From Panonychus citri (Eukaryota; Arthropoda; Arachnida; Trombidiformes; Tetranychidae), in contig NW_026515523.1 of the NCBI RefSeq assembly GCF_014898815.1, positions 62,001 to 126,000 on the forward strand: a stretch of 64,000 nt of DNA, given 5' to 3'. The notes under the pieces were generated by a model. That model was not told where the DNA came from. It ran no database searches and worked only from the letters and a program-made list of their open reading frames with translations. Within the stretch, counting starts at the first letter, position 1; each line of letters begins with the position of its first letter. Below are positions 48,114 through 59,900 of the stretch, in pieces. Both the position numbers and the translations under genes were made by a program.

Positions 48114-48557
48114 TATTACAAATCAACAACAATCAAATGGTTAATCATACATATCTATTAATAAAAACTAGAGTTGAAATCGTTGACTATTTGAATGTTA
48201 AGCCATAAGGATAACAAATAATAATAATACAAATTGGTAATGACAACAGCAATCGATACAAGGAAACATAAACAATTGATGTAACAATTTTTGTTTCTAC
48301 AACTTAATGACTGTACATTCATTCATACTAATGGACCAAAATCAATGTTAATTTGTTAATGTAATTTGAAACAATAATAATAACAATCAACAAGCGAATG
48401 CCATTGATTTGTTTCATTTTCGCGACACTTTTCGAGTTTGTAACTATTACAAAACTAAATGAGAAAGAAAGTGATACGAACCTTTGGATTAATATTCACC
48501 AAAATCAATTTAATCAGTGCCGAAAAGAAAAGCGGATGAAATAAAGATTTTAGGACT

Positions 48558-48561
<4 letters not shown>

Positions 48562-48617
<56 letters not shown>
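48562..48617 (+). repeat. (CT)28 microsatellite
   Basis: Uninterrupted CT dinucleotide array of about 56 bp in the 5' flank of BUD31, about 380 bp before its ATG. Confidence 0.95.
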
Positions 48618-48618
<1 letters not shown>

Positions 48619-48861
48619 AACTAGGAAAAATTTGTTCAGAATGAATTAAATTAATTTGAATTTCGATAGAATAACTTTTTTATGATCAATCGATTAAAGA
48701 ACCTTCATCTTTGTCCTAAGTACTCATATATCTCATTAATGTAATTTGACATAACCTTCATTTTACCGGTTGATTGAAAAGTTTAACAAGTTTTTAGCTA
48801 TTGAGGTTTATCTCATTATTGATGAATGAAATTCAATGAAGAGAAAATGTTCTCCTGATGG

Positions 48862-48885
48862 TAATTAGAATACGGTCCCTTTTTC
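48862..48885 (+). promoter_or_regulatory. Promoter block shared with the FAM162-like gene
   Basis: TTAGAATACGGTCCCTTTTT lies 113 bp before the BUD31 ATG. The same block with one change (TAC to TAT) occurs at 51,287-51,310, 101 bp before the ATG of the FAM162-like gene. Identity extends to about 27 of 29 bases. The CCCTTTTTC end resembles a polypyrimidine (TCT-type) initiator, so it may mark the transcription start. Confidence 0.6.
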
Positions 48886-48997
48886 TTGTTATTGTTTTGA
48901 ATTTTTGTTGGTTTCACTTTTAGATTGGATTGTTGTTTAATTGTTCAACTCAATTTTCTCTGATTGACTTTTAATTGAAAACTTTAACTCTAGTGAA

Positions 48998-49429
48998 ATG
49001 CCTAAAGTTCGTGTTCGTGGTAATCCACCTGAAGGATGGGAATTGATTGAACCAACACTGGAAGAATTGGAAGGTAAAATGAGGGAAGCTGAAAGGGAAT
49101 CACATGAAGGTAAACGTCGAGTTGAAAGTCTTTGGCCAATATTTAAAATTCACAATCAACGGAATCGATTCCTTTATGATTTATACTATAAGAGAAAAGA
49201 CATTTCCAAGGAGCTTTATGATTTCTGTGTTAAACAAAAACTGGCTGATCAAGCGTTAATTGCTAAATGGAAAAAGCCTGGTTATGAAAATCTTTGTTGT
49301 TTACGTTGTATTCAAGTTAAAGATACAAATTTCGGGACTAATTGTATCTGCCGAGTACCAAAGGATAAATTGGATGAAAGTCGACCAGTTCAGTGTAATA
49401 ATTGTGGTTGTCGAGGTTGTTCCGGGTAA
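48998..49429 (+). CDS. BUD31: BUD31 (G10) spliceosomal protein
   Basis: Complete single-exon gene of 143 residues, the usual family length (human 144). It starts MPKVRVRGNPPEGWELIEPT and has the conserved EGKRRVESLWPIFKIH and LYDLYYKRKDIS segments. It ends in the invariant cysteine-rich part ENLCCLRCIQ...TNFGTNCICRVPK...CNNCGCRGCSG, which coordinates zinc. BUD31 is a core protein of the activated spliceosome (NTC-related/Bact complex) and is among the most conserved eukaryotic proteins. Its 3' end converges on the mS35 gene 187 bp away. The 5' flank carries a (CT)28 array and the shared promoter block. No oddity in the coding sequence. Confidence 0.97.
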   Translation: MPKVRVRGNPPEGWELIEPTLEELEGKMREAERESHEGKRRVESLWPIFKIHNQRNRFLYDLYYKRKDISKELYDFCVKQKLADQALIAKWKKPGYENLCCLRCIQVKDTNFGTNCICRVPKDKLDESRPVQCNNCGCRGCSG

Positions 49430-49616
49430 AGAAATGTCAACCCTGAAACAATGTTTTCTTAAATGAATTTCGTGTCATCTAATTCACTGGTAAACTTTGT
49501 GTATAAATTGTATTCTGACTTACAAATTTCACTCATCACCATTAAATTTTTGGCTAAATTAACTATACATTACAGTTTTAATGGTTTTGTTATATTTACA
49601 ATTAACCATTGATTGT

Positions 49617-50801
49617 TCAACTGAATAATAGTTTAGTCACACTTCTACCATAAGCATCGATTGTTTCATCGTTTTCTTGGCCATCCAACAAGTCGGTTAA
49701 AGCTTTTCCATAATTTTCGATGTCAGTTTTGCTTTTAACTTCTAAATCATCTTTTTGTGATTTACTTTCTTTCAAAATTTCCATAATTTTCTTCTTGGAT
49801 GAACTTTTCTCAAAGAAGAATCTCTCCCAATCCTGAGGTTCTTTCAATTTTTCCCAATCTTCGGTTTTCTGAAATACGAGAAGAAAAAACATCGAATGAT
49901 TCATTTGTTCTAATTTATCATGAAATTTTCAGAACTTTCATTCTGAACAAATTGTTTACATACCCATGATTCATAATAAACTGCAGTTAATTGATAAAAA
50001 GCATAATCAATATTTTGTTTCCTCAATGGACAAGCTGAGGTTTCGATTGTGACCATATCGGTTTCTGGGTTGTATCTTTTGTCTAATAAACGAATCATTT
50101 TATCCCTTGAATGCTCATCAAGCTCTAATCTGGATAATTTGAATTGAACTGTAACAATACGAGCCCTTGGATCTCTGATTGTTGGAGATGCATGACAATA
50201 GTCTGAGGTGATGATTTCTACGGGAAAATGTTTCTCAATCTTTTCCTCGGTCTCCAATCCAATCGGCCATTGACTTGGAGAGAAAAATAGAAAGAGAGAG
50301 AAAAGCAAATTAGCATCAATGAAATTAGCAGAAGACAAATGGACTGATTGAGAAATCGATTTACCTGCAGAACTTTTTCAAAGCTTGACACTGTTTCTTA
50401 ATATTAGGTGGTGTCAAATGAAGGAAATTGGGAATCTTCACAAGCTCTGGATTGTTAAATTTTCCCAATCGAGGTTTATTCGCAAGACAACCCATGTAAA
50501 CAGGTAAGGGAACACTGTTTGGATTAAATGATTTAGCTGTTGGCCAAACAGCATTCCAATCTTGATCAATGGACATTTTCAGATACCTTGGGGCCATGAT
50601 TGCACTTCGATACATTTCCGCTCGTTTAACACGACCAGTTTGCTTTGGTTTCGGTAAAAATGGCATTCGTTCAAAATCCTCTTCTTCCTCGAATGAAGCC
50701 TCACCAGTCGATTCCATTGAACTGACTGAACGAAAACATTTACCAATTGGTCTTAACGAAGGGACAACCATCTTCCCATTTAATCTGGTAAACACTGACA
50801 T
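49617..50801 (-). CDS. MRPS35: Mitochondrial small ribosomal subunit protein mS35
   Basis: Three exons on the minus strand: 50,801-50,365, 50,273-49,964 and 49,868-49,617, with GT-AG introns of 91 and 95 bp. They join in phase to 332 residues (human mS35 is 323). The ATG at 50,799-50,801 (MSVFTRL) gives an Arg-containing, mitochondrial-targeting-like N-terminus; an upstream in-frame Met-like codon is less likely. Conserved family blocks: SIDQDWNAVWPTA, VPLPVYMG, ELVKIPNFLHLTPPNIKK, EKHFPVEI, RDPRARIVTVQFKLS, TIETSACPLRKQN...YYESW. mS35 is a metazoan mitochondrial ribosome protein of the small-subunit head. It is divergent from the FAM162-like gene (610 bp between ATGs), so the two may share regulatory DNA. 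The 5' UTR may contain a further intron (about 50,880-50,975). Confidence 0.95.
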
Positions 50802-51286
50802 TGTCAATATAAATTTAGAACAGTCTAAAAACAATCAACACAATTAAATCAAAATATAAAATCAATTCAATCCAAAGGTAAAAGTTATCAGCTGATCCTG
50901 TAAGAGACAAAAACAAAGAGCTTGAAATTACAATTAAACCACAAAGGTGAGAATTGATTACTTACCTTAAACTGAGAACTTCAATCCTGCAAATACAAAG
51001 ATGTCATGTAATCAATGATTTGAACCCAAATTGAGCAATTAAATTACCAACAAACAATCAAAACAAATGTTCATTAAGGTTAATCATCAACATGTTTCCA
51101 TTGAATGGACCGTCTTCTCATCTTCATTTGTTTGATCAACAATTAATTCTATTCTTCCAGGAAATATATTCATTTCTAATTAAAAGAAGATTAATTCATT
51201 GATATTCGGTTAATTAATCTAATTAGAAATCTAATTAAATCATTAAAATAAATTTCTTTTCAAAAGATTGACTAATCAACGAATGA

Positions 51287-51310
51287 TAATTAGAATATGG
51301 TCCCTTTTTC
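51287..51310 (+). promoter_or_regulatory. Promoter block shared with BUD31
   Basis: TTAGAATATGGTCCCTTTTT, one base different from the copy at 48,862-48,885 and at the same distance from the start codon (101 bp versus 113 bp). It lies between the divergent mS35 and FAM162-like genes. Confidence 0.6.
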
Positions 51311-51410
51311 GCAGAGAAAATTTTTTTTGTTTTGATTTATGTTTACCATTCTAATTGTTTCAATTAACTAATTTAATCAGTTTTAATTGATTAATTTCTA
51401 TTGAATTGTT

Positions 51411-51963
51411 ATGGGTGAAGAAAATCCTGTTCTAGATTTAGTTAATAAAACTCGACCAACACGTTGGGATAGAAAAATATTATCTTTATACAAAGTTTAT
51501 CCATCTCCAAATGAGATTCCTGAATTTGTAGCGTAAGTATTGATGATGAAATCATTTTTTCTATTTCATTTTTCTATTAATTTTACTCATTACAATTAAT
51601 TTATTGGTTTGTTTAATTGTTTGATATGATCTAATGTTCATTGAGATGATATTAGTTATTGTTAAATCTTTGAAATTTTTGGTATTTTTGAGGCTCTTCA
51701 ATGGAAGAGTCTTCACCTTTGAATATTGTGTTTCTTTTACTATTTAACTGATTGTTCACTAATTGTCTGCATCTTTTTCTTCATCTAGTCGGAGTACAAT
51801 TACCTTTTATCGAAATAAATTCAGGATTCATTATTCTATTGGAACCATGGTTTTGTTAAGCTTTGGATTCGCTGGTGTAGCTTATATTGGAAACAAACAC
51901 ATGGAAGCCAGAAACAATCTCTTATACAGTGATTACCAAAAGGAAATGATGAAAAAGCATTAA
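51411..51963 (+). CDS. FAM162/UPF0389-type small membrane protein
   Basis: Two exons, 51,411-51,532 and 51,789-51,963, joined in phase (GC|T = Ala) across a 256-bp intron (GTAAGT...CATCTAG), giving 98 residues. The N-terminal part has the family pattern TRPTRWDRKILSLYKVYPSPNEIPEFV, like KPTxWxKKxLxWxxxFKxxxEIPExV of FAM162/UPF0389 proteins. Then comes a basic stretch (YRNKFRIH) and one membrane span (GTMVLLSFGFAGVAYIG), followed by a charged tail ending MMKKH. Vertebrate FAM162A is a mitochondrial, hypoxia-induced protein linked to apoptosis. Orthology is inferred from layout and these motifs. The protein lacks the long N-terminal leader of the human form. Confidence 0.75.
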
Positions 51964-52600
51964 TCAAATTAATATAAATCATATTCTTATATACATGTAT
52001 AATATATTACAATAATAGATTCAATTCCTAGCAGGTTTAATCTATGTTAATCACCAAGATATTCAATCAGATATTCTATCCATTAATCTACAAAAATAAT
52101 AATGTCTCTATGGAATAGTTGATAATAATAATTACATTATTATTGTTAATATGATTGTACAAAAAATCAATCTTTTAGTCAAATTAGTTTATTTGATTGT
52201 AGTTCTATCCTTCAATCAGCTGAATAATTGACCAAAAGTTGATTACGATTGTAAAATTGTACTTAATCTAGAGTTTATCTTAATTTTGTGTCTATTACTA
52301 ACCAACATTGTACATGAGATGAATTAATCTAAATTGGATTATCACCATTTTAATGGTTAAGTTAATCTGCTAAATTGTGACACGATAAAAATAAAAAAGG
52401 TACAGAAATGCCTGATATATAATATAAAACATTTATTATTATTATCATTGGTAATTAACTAACCCAAGAATATGATTTACCTTTAATCAAATCATTTGTT
52501 GATCGACTGAGTAAATCAACTTATATTTCCTTTTCTTTGCTTAATTGTATCCAATATGTTTGTGTTACGTGATTAATTGCTGTGGTAATTTCAATCCTTT
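51964..52600. other. 3' flank of the FAM162-like gene, no gene seen
   Basis: AT-rich DNA without a coding frame. It probably contains the 3' UTR of the upstream gene. Confidence 0.5.
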
Positions 52601-53075
52601 TCACTTACAACACTTAATAGAAAGTCTTTGAGATCCATTCTCGAAACGTTGAACAAATTTCTTGTTACATTGTCCAGCAATCTCTACATATACTCTCTTG
52701 AAACAAGTATGATCACTACCCATTGACCTTAGGAGCTCTTTCACTTCCGAAACTCCGTCATAAGGGCGACCACCGCCACGAAGATCATCAAACACCGGGA
52801 AAAATCTGATTCTTGGAGTATAAGAACATACGATTTGACTTCAATAAAGTCCTCAAACATTTGGAAATCTCAGCCGTAACCTTTAGCCTCTTATCGACAA
52901 GCTTGAAACGAATGTTCTTGACCTCATCTTTGTGACAACCATTCGAAAAATATAGCATCAAATGAAACGAATCTAAGTGGTAAGAATCGGAATCATTTAG
53001 ATAAAAGAACACGTTGAAATACATTTTCAAAGAACAGGTAAGAATAAGTGAATCCGACTGACAATAAGTCGCTGA
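52601..53075 (-). pseudogene. Unknown protein ORF with one probable frameshift
   Basis: On the minus strand a frame from about 53,075 (ATG candidates at 53,030 region) runs to 52,788. It overlaps a second frame 52,795-52,601 that continues with the same kind of ordinary protein composition (DDLRGGGRPYDGVSEVKELLRSMGSDHTCFKR...). The switch lies in a TTTTTCCCGG run near 52,796, where a single extra base would explain the break. The first half has aromatic/beta-like sequence (FNVFFYLNDSDSYHLDSFHLMLYF). GC content is higher than in the flanks, which argues for real coding sequence. Family not recognised. It may be a lineage-specific gene, a pseudogene, or a gene with an assembly error. Confidence 0.4.
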
Positions 53076-53891
53076 TTAAATCAGTATGATTTCCATTTCT
53101 TCGAGTGCAGTAAGTGACCTTCCACCTTCGGGTGACTGTTTTAACTATTCACTATTCTATTATATTTCAATTATCAAGTTCCAAAGTTATCAGCGTTCAT
53201 TTGGTCCGGCAAAAGTTCATCACGATTGATGAAAACACCACAACTTTCAGAATTTATGATCAGTTAATCTGGAAAGGAATAGAGAGTTTCTGGAACTTGA
53301 AATTATTATAAGAAAACGATTAATAATCTCATAAGAAAATAAAAGAATTGATTTACGATCAAATTTAATTGTTGATTGCACTTCTCCGGCAAATTTAATT
53401 GATTTGTTTTGTTTTTGTTAATTCTAATATTACAATCAATTTTGTGTATATTGAGCAGTGAAGTTGATTAACTTGATAAGATCAAGTGACAATTAGTTGA
53501 TTATAATCAAATCTTTTTGTTTGTCATTGTGTTGGAAATTCAAGTTACAATTAAAATATGATTTTAGATTGATTAACAATTAAGATTCCAATTTGACTCC
53601 AATTTGTTTCCAAATGATAATAATAATAATAATAATAATAATATCTGAAATTAGAATCAATTAACAATCAATATATGATTTTGTTTTTCTTGATGATTTG
53701 TTTTGAGTATTCATATCGGGAATTTGGAAATACATTTCTTTTCAGATATCATGAGATATATAAATAGTTAATTACATACAACTATCATTAGTCTAACTAT
53801 TTAAATTGTTGTTAAATTAATTTCTTGTCCTTTAATCAATAAGCTAAAAGTTAATTCTATTCTAAGTATTAATTTGACAAAATAATTAAGG
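53076..53891. other. 3' flank of Su(H), no gene seen
   Basis: AT-rich, with an (ATA)n run at about 53,618-53,642. A small plus-strand frame (53,114-53,311) has no recognisable feature. Confidence 0.5.
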
Positions 53892-54564
53892 TTAAAGAGC
53901 TTGAAGATGAGGTTGAGAGTGATGAGTCGGGGGTGGACCATGTCCAGGTACATAATAGGGATGAGATCGATGAGTTGATCTTTGTAGATGATGTAAACTT
54001 GGTGATCTTAAATTGTCACTTGATTCAAGTCTGGTCATCATTGTGGTCATTGAATGTGTATGATTTAAATGATGATTAGTGGGATTTAAGTGATTTGGTG
54101 TATGATTTGTTAATTGATGATGATGATGAGCCAGTAAAGACTCTGGTGGTATTGATGGAGGTGGTGGTGAATTTAATGACTGCAAATGATGAAGTTGTTG
54201 TTGTGAATGTTGTTGTTGTTGTTGTGTTTGATGATTAACTTGATTAGATTGAGTTTGTTGAGGAGAAATGTGATTTCCTTGTTGTTGTTGTTGCTCTTGA
54301 GCTCGTTGATGATCAGATGATGATGATGGTGAATGTTGTTGCTGTGAATGATTTTGATGATTTTGATGATGTTGACCTGGAGATTGAAGTTGTGAGTGAT
54401 GTTGTTGGTGTGTTTGTTGCTGTTCCAATGGATGAACATGTCTAAATGAAAGTGGAAAATAATAACAATTATTATTTAGTAACAATTAAGCTGATTCAAT
54501 TAAATTATATTCGTAATTGTTACTATGCTTACCCATCGAGAGTATTTTCCGGTAAATGTTGATT
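53892..54564 (-). other. Su(H) duplicated unit 2: 32-nt microexon plus terminal Q/H-rich exon
   Basis: The microexon 54,564-54,533 encodes the identical peptide NQHLPENTLDG. The exon 54,441-53,892 begins HVHPLEQQQTHQQHHSQLQS, shares SPGQ, NHQNHSQ, HQRAQ, QQQQGNHISPQQ and NQVN words with unit 1, and ends QALstop with a longer H/N/P/T-rich tail. Confidence 0.85.
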
Positions 54565-56886
54565 CTATCAAGAAAACAAAACGATGAAAAAGTGATGATA
54601 TTAGTTAGTTGAATAAATTTTGTTTCACTATTATAATTTGAATTATAATTAAACAGTGCGAGTAAATGATTCCAGTTGATTCAATTGTTTCTCATTAATC
54701 ACAACAATAATTAGATTATCATGGTTAAAATGTGATGAGTTTATCTTACAATTAAGGTTCACATGTGATGGAAACAATTGAACCAGAAAAGGAAAACAAA
54801 AAGTTAATTTAACACCAATTAAATACTTTCATTTTGATAGTTAATTATTTCTGTGGTTTAATTAACTGTTTTTCTGGCTAATCAATTAATATTTGTGACA
54901 GTTACCTGTGATCAATGATGATTACAGGAAGTGCTAATCTTGATTGTGTATTAAAATTATGCATAACCGATTTAATTTTGTAACTTTCAATGTCATCTTG
55001 ATTAACTTGAGAAGTTAATTAACAGAGATGGATTAACTTTAAATTCAACAGTGAAAGGTATATAATCAATGATCCAATCTGATACACACGAGTGATTAAT
55101 TTACTTTTCCCATAGATGGATCATTATTTTAATATTATTTTCAATGTGAAACTATTTATATATTGTTATTATTTATTCAGAAATAATTGTTGATTGTTGA
55201 TTTACTAATTAGGAGGGGAAAGGTGAAATAAAGTCAAATAATCAATTGTAATTGAGACTCACTTGAATCAATGGTGGGCTTCCTGAAGGTTGAGGTTGAG
55301 GTTGTGGTTGTTGTGATTGTGATTGTGATAACTGTTGATTAACTTGATTAGTTTGTTGTGGTGAAATGTGATTACCCTGTTGTTGTTGTTGTTGATCTTG
55401 AGCTCGTTGATGTTCAGTGGGTGGTGAATGTTGTGAATGATTCTGATGATTACCATGAAGTTGACCTGGGGATTGGAGTTGCTGGTGATGTTGATGCTCT
55501 AATGAATGTACATGCCTGAAAGAAAGAAACGATAAATTGTTAATTTTTGCTTCTTTTTCCATCTATTAATTATGTTGATAATCAACAATTAAGTGGTCAC
55601 TGAATGGATACTAATTGTAGTATAATAATAGAAGATAAATACTAACCCATCGAGAGTATTTTCAGGTAGATGTTGATTCTGTAGATAGAAAATGAAGAAT
55701 AAGAAGAAAAAACAAAATGAAGATTAAATTGTTATCAAAGTTTAATGACAATTAAGCTTTTGATGGTCAAATAGTGCGAATAATTAGTTAACTATATTGT
55801 GTTACTTTTTCTATTCTTTTTGCTATTTCAACTGATTTGATTGTTTTCTCATTTCAAATTAGGTAAATGTAATTAAGAGCTGAATGTGGTGATAAGTTGA
55901 TCAACTGTTTAGTGTTAAAATTTTCTGAGACAATTAATTAACATTGAGAATATAAAAACTAACTTGTTCTAATGTTTGAATTTGTTTTTGTTTCGATACG
56001 ATGAAAGATCAAGTTGGTTGCTTATAATGAGCACCGAATCTTCATCTTGACGATTAACTGATTTTCCTAACTGTTTTCGCAATTAACTGCGACAATGTTA
56101 CATTAACAGAGATGTTTTTTTGTTTGACATAAACGAGTACAAGGGGAATGTGAGGTTGTAGAGGGAGAAAAAGATGCGATCAATGATCCAACCAGTTACA
56201 CTTGAGTGGTAAATATACTTTTCCCATGTATTAAAATTATTAGCAAATATACACACAAGAGATACTATTATGTGAAGAAATGTATTGTTATTGTGAGAAA
56301 ATTTATATTATAATTAATACTGTTTGATAATTAGTTATTAAAATAGAGAAACACAGGTTAAGGTTAACCATTAACTGTACTCACTGTAATCAATGAACTT
56401 GGCGGTGTTTCTGTTGGTTGAGGGTTAATTGATTGAGGTTGTTGTTGTTGTAGAGAGGCAGGATGACCATGGGAATGTTGTTGTTGTTGTTGTTGTTGTT
56501 GGTGGAGTGATTGTTGGTCTAAGGGATGGAGAGTTGTTAGGTGAGATGATGGTGAATAGTTATGATATACTCCATTGTGATGAGGGTGATGGTTAATGAA
56601 AGGTATTGGTGACAATAATGGGTCCAGTTCTGTTAGATGGTGAGGGTGGTGTTGTGGTGGTGTTAATGGATGATGAAGAGGATGATGGTGTGGAAGGTGA
56701 AGTCCGTTGTTGGGATTATGAGTGTGATGTTGATAAGGATTAACATTGTGATGAGTATGATTAGGATGAGGGTGTGAATGATTGGTGGTTGTTGGATGAT
56801 GTGTTAGAGAGGGATGATGATGAGGTGATAAATTGTGATGGTTTTGGGATGTTGAATGTTGTTGTAGTTGTTGTTGCTGCTGCTGC

Positions 56887-56926
<40 letters not shown>

Positions 56927-59900
56927 GATGGTGAAGATGGTGTTGATGAGCAGCATGGTGGACATGAAGTGGAGGATGATGAGGATTATGGGAAAAAGAT
57001 CTGGGCCCGGATTCAGGTGTATAAGTGAAGGTGAAACCTGTTGAATAAATAACACCATCATCACGAACCAGATTAACGTCAATGGTGATTGGATAACGAA
57101 CCCATTCCCAACCTTCTCGAAACTCTGATACGTGTGGAACTACACATAGAAGTGACTCTTGACATCTAGGGAGAGAAAAAGTATCAAAAAAGAACAGTTA
57201 AATTAAATCGAAAGAAAAAAGTTTTCGAAAAAACTAAAAGAACATTTTAGAAGAGAAAATTAAAACTTCTAATCGATTAGTTACTTTTTCAATTTGATTT
57301 TTTTTCTATTTGAATTTAATTTACCTGAAAAATGTTTCAGTCTCTACATCAGCGAACCAAACTTTCAAATTTTCGGTGAAATTTTCTCCAGTCAATTCCA
57401 ACATGGTGACATCAGTATTATTATTATTCCCTCCATTTGCTGTTGCTCCATTTCCATTGAGATTTAAATTGTGAACTATTGGAACAGGACTAACTGGACC
57501 ACTTCCTAAGCCTCCGGGTAAAATATTCCCATGCGTAAAAGTGTATTCAGCTTTATCGGTGCTAATTATTGTCCATGAAGCACCATCAGTGATCACTTCT
57601 TTGTTTGGTTCCTTTGGACAGGGTGTTGCCTGGAATTGGATTATCCTTTCCTGAGATAAACAGAGATACATTCTCTCGGTATCTTTCATGTAAAAGGCAC
57701 ATTTATGTAATTGGGAAACTGGATCATCGGCATCTAATAGAGCATTCTGCTTGTCTACCTTACGAATTACCTGATCAACACCAAGTCAATCAAAGAAATA
57801 ATTGAGAAAAATCAACAAAAAGGAGAAAGTTAATCATCAAATAGAAACATTAATAAAAGTCTATTTGATATTCAATCAGTGTAAACATTTCACATTTCGG
57901 CTAGTTCATTATTAACCCTTTGAGATTTAAAGGTCATTGGAAGGACATTTAAACCTATTTGTTAGTAGCAAATAATATCAAAGTTTAAGTAAACTTATTG
58001 TTTGTCAATTTGCTAATGATAAATATCAAATTTACTCTAGAAAATAATCAATGAGCATGTTAATTAATAAAACTCACCAGCCTTGGCAAGGACATTCCAG
58101 TTACAGAGCAAACAAGTTTAACTGTTGATCCATAATGAATATAACCATCTCTATATGACTCTTTGGTATCTGGTTCATTTTCATCAACTAATTAAATAGT
58201 CAATCATCATAATGATCACAATTAACAATCCAATTTAGCAAAACAAACCAAAGAGAGAAATATAAATAAATTATAATATGGAAAACAAAACATTGTAAAA
58301 GTAGAAAATGAAAGCAAAAAAAAACTTAACAATCAAAACACAATTTAAACTAAATTAAGTTAACCCTTTTTTTCCCATCAACAGATAAAAGTAACAATAA
58401 CAACAATTAACTAATTCCATTACCAGTGATAACCAATCAACTACCAACAATAACTTAGTAATAATATTTTGTTTTCCTCGATCTTGTTGGGTAAATCGAA
58501 ACTTTTATGGAAACTTTAATGAACTTTTTTTTTGTCTCTTTGATGAACAAAAATAAGACATGATCATGATCAGAATCATTAAATAATCACTCTAATGATT
58601 TGATAACTTAATTATTAGCTTTCTAAATTGTTCCCAATTATAATTCTAATATGATATGAAATACTCTATAGAAACATGATATTATTTTCCTATAAAATTG
58701 AATACAAGATTCTGATTCTCTCAGGTGATATCCTAATAGATGGCGTTGTTTGGATAACCATTTTATCACAATTAACTTTTAACTATATCATTCGTATAGG
58801 GTTTTAACTGAATTAATATTAATCATCGTGATTATAAATGGTGATAAACATGAGAAAGATAAATGATTATGAACAGAGAGAGAGAGAGAGAGAGAAAAGT
58901 TATCAAGAATTTACTAAAACAATAGGATTCATGTTATGAATTTTTAATTGTTATTATTCAGCGACACAATTAACAAACTAAATTAACTGATTAATTTGTT
59001 AATTTTTATCACTTTAACTTTTTGTTTCTTTTCTTCAAGTTGTTGTAATGTCTTTATGATTTAAACGATAACAGTTTAATTGTTGTGATAGACAATTAAT
59101 TTTAACTTTAATTGTAAATTATTCAAAATATTAATCATGATAATGATCAGGTTTATGTTTGGTTTTTATTTGGTATTTTGGTTTATAGTTTTTTTAGTAT
59201 TTAGATGAGATTTGATTGTTTAATTGTTAATTTTTTTGTTTTTTGTTTCTTCTTGATTATTAAGGTGTTGTAATTGAGTTAATTGTTTGAAACTCACCCA
59301 AATGAATTGTAAATGCTCCCCATTGAGATGAACTCGCATGAAAATTATTGTTTTCAACATGAAGATAACGAGTTGAGACTGTTTGAGATCGAAGTCGATT
59401 GAACAAGGCTACTTTTGTTCCCGATGCTATACACACTGATGATTACGAACAGGATGGAATAGATAATAACAAGAACAACAATTAATCACTAATCATCGAG
59501 TATTCGATCAATTAATCAGTCGCTACTTACAATCTGCATTCTTAAGTGATTGTTTCTTCTTGGAGGGTTTGGAAATGACCTTAATCCGTTTGGAATAGAA
59601 AACACCAATATCGTCGGCATTTGCATAAAACATTTTCACCGATAACATGAAATGTTTTCGTTTATCTGAATCACTTATATACAGAGTTTTGGCTGCACAA
59701 AAGTTCTGGACAATCGGACGATTGGATGGACAATGGTCAATGAGAAAATGGAATGGATCAATATCAAGAATGAAATTGGGAATTGGAAATATTGGAAAAT
59801 GGAAATGAAAGAATTGAGCTAATTACCTTTCCATTGAAATCTAATTGTTGCATTTCTTGGTCTGAATTACCGATTCCGATGAAGGCACAAATTTGTGTTG

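Noticed and set aside
53892..55678. The two NQHLPENTLDG units as mutually exclusive exons
   Set aside because: Phases allow serial inclusion of both units (each ends in phase 0 at a GTGAGT donor or a stop). Exclusivity cannot be concluded from sequence alone.
54173..57082. Other-frame ORFs over the Su(H) tail (54,173-54,439; 55,268-55,456; 56,774-57,028; 56,804-57,082)
   Set aside because: They are shadows of CAA/CAT-rich Su(H) exons. The Su(H) frame is supported by the conserved domain and by phase-matched splice sites.
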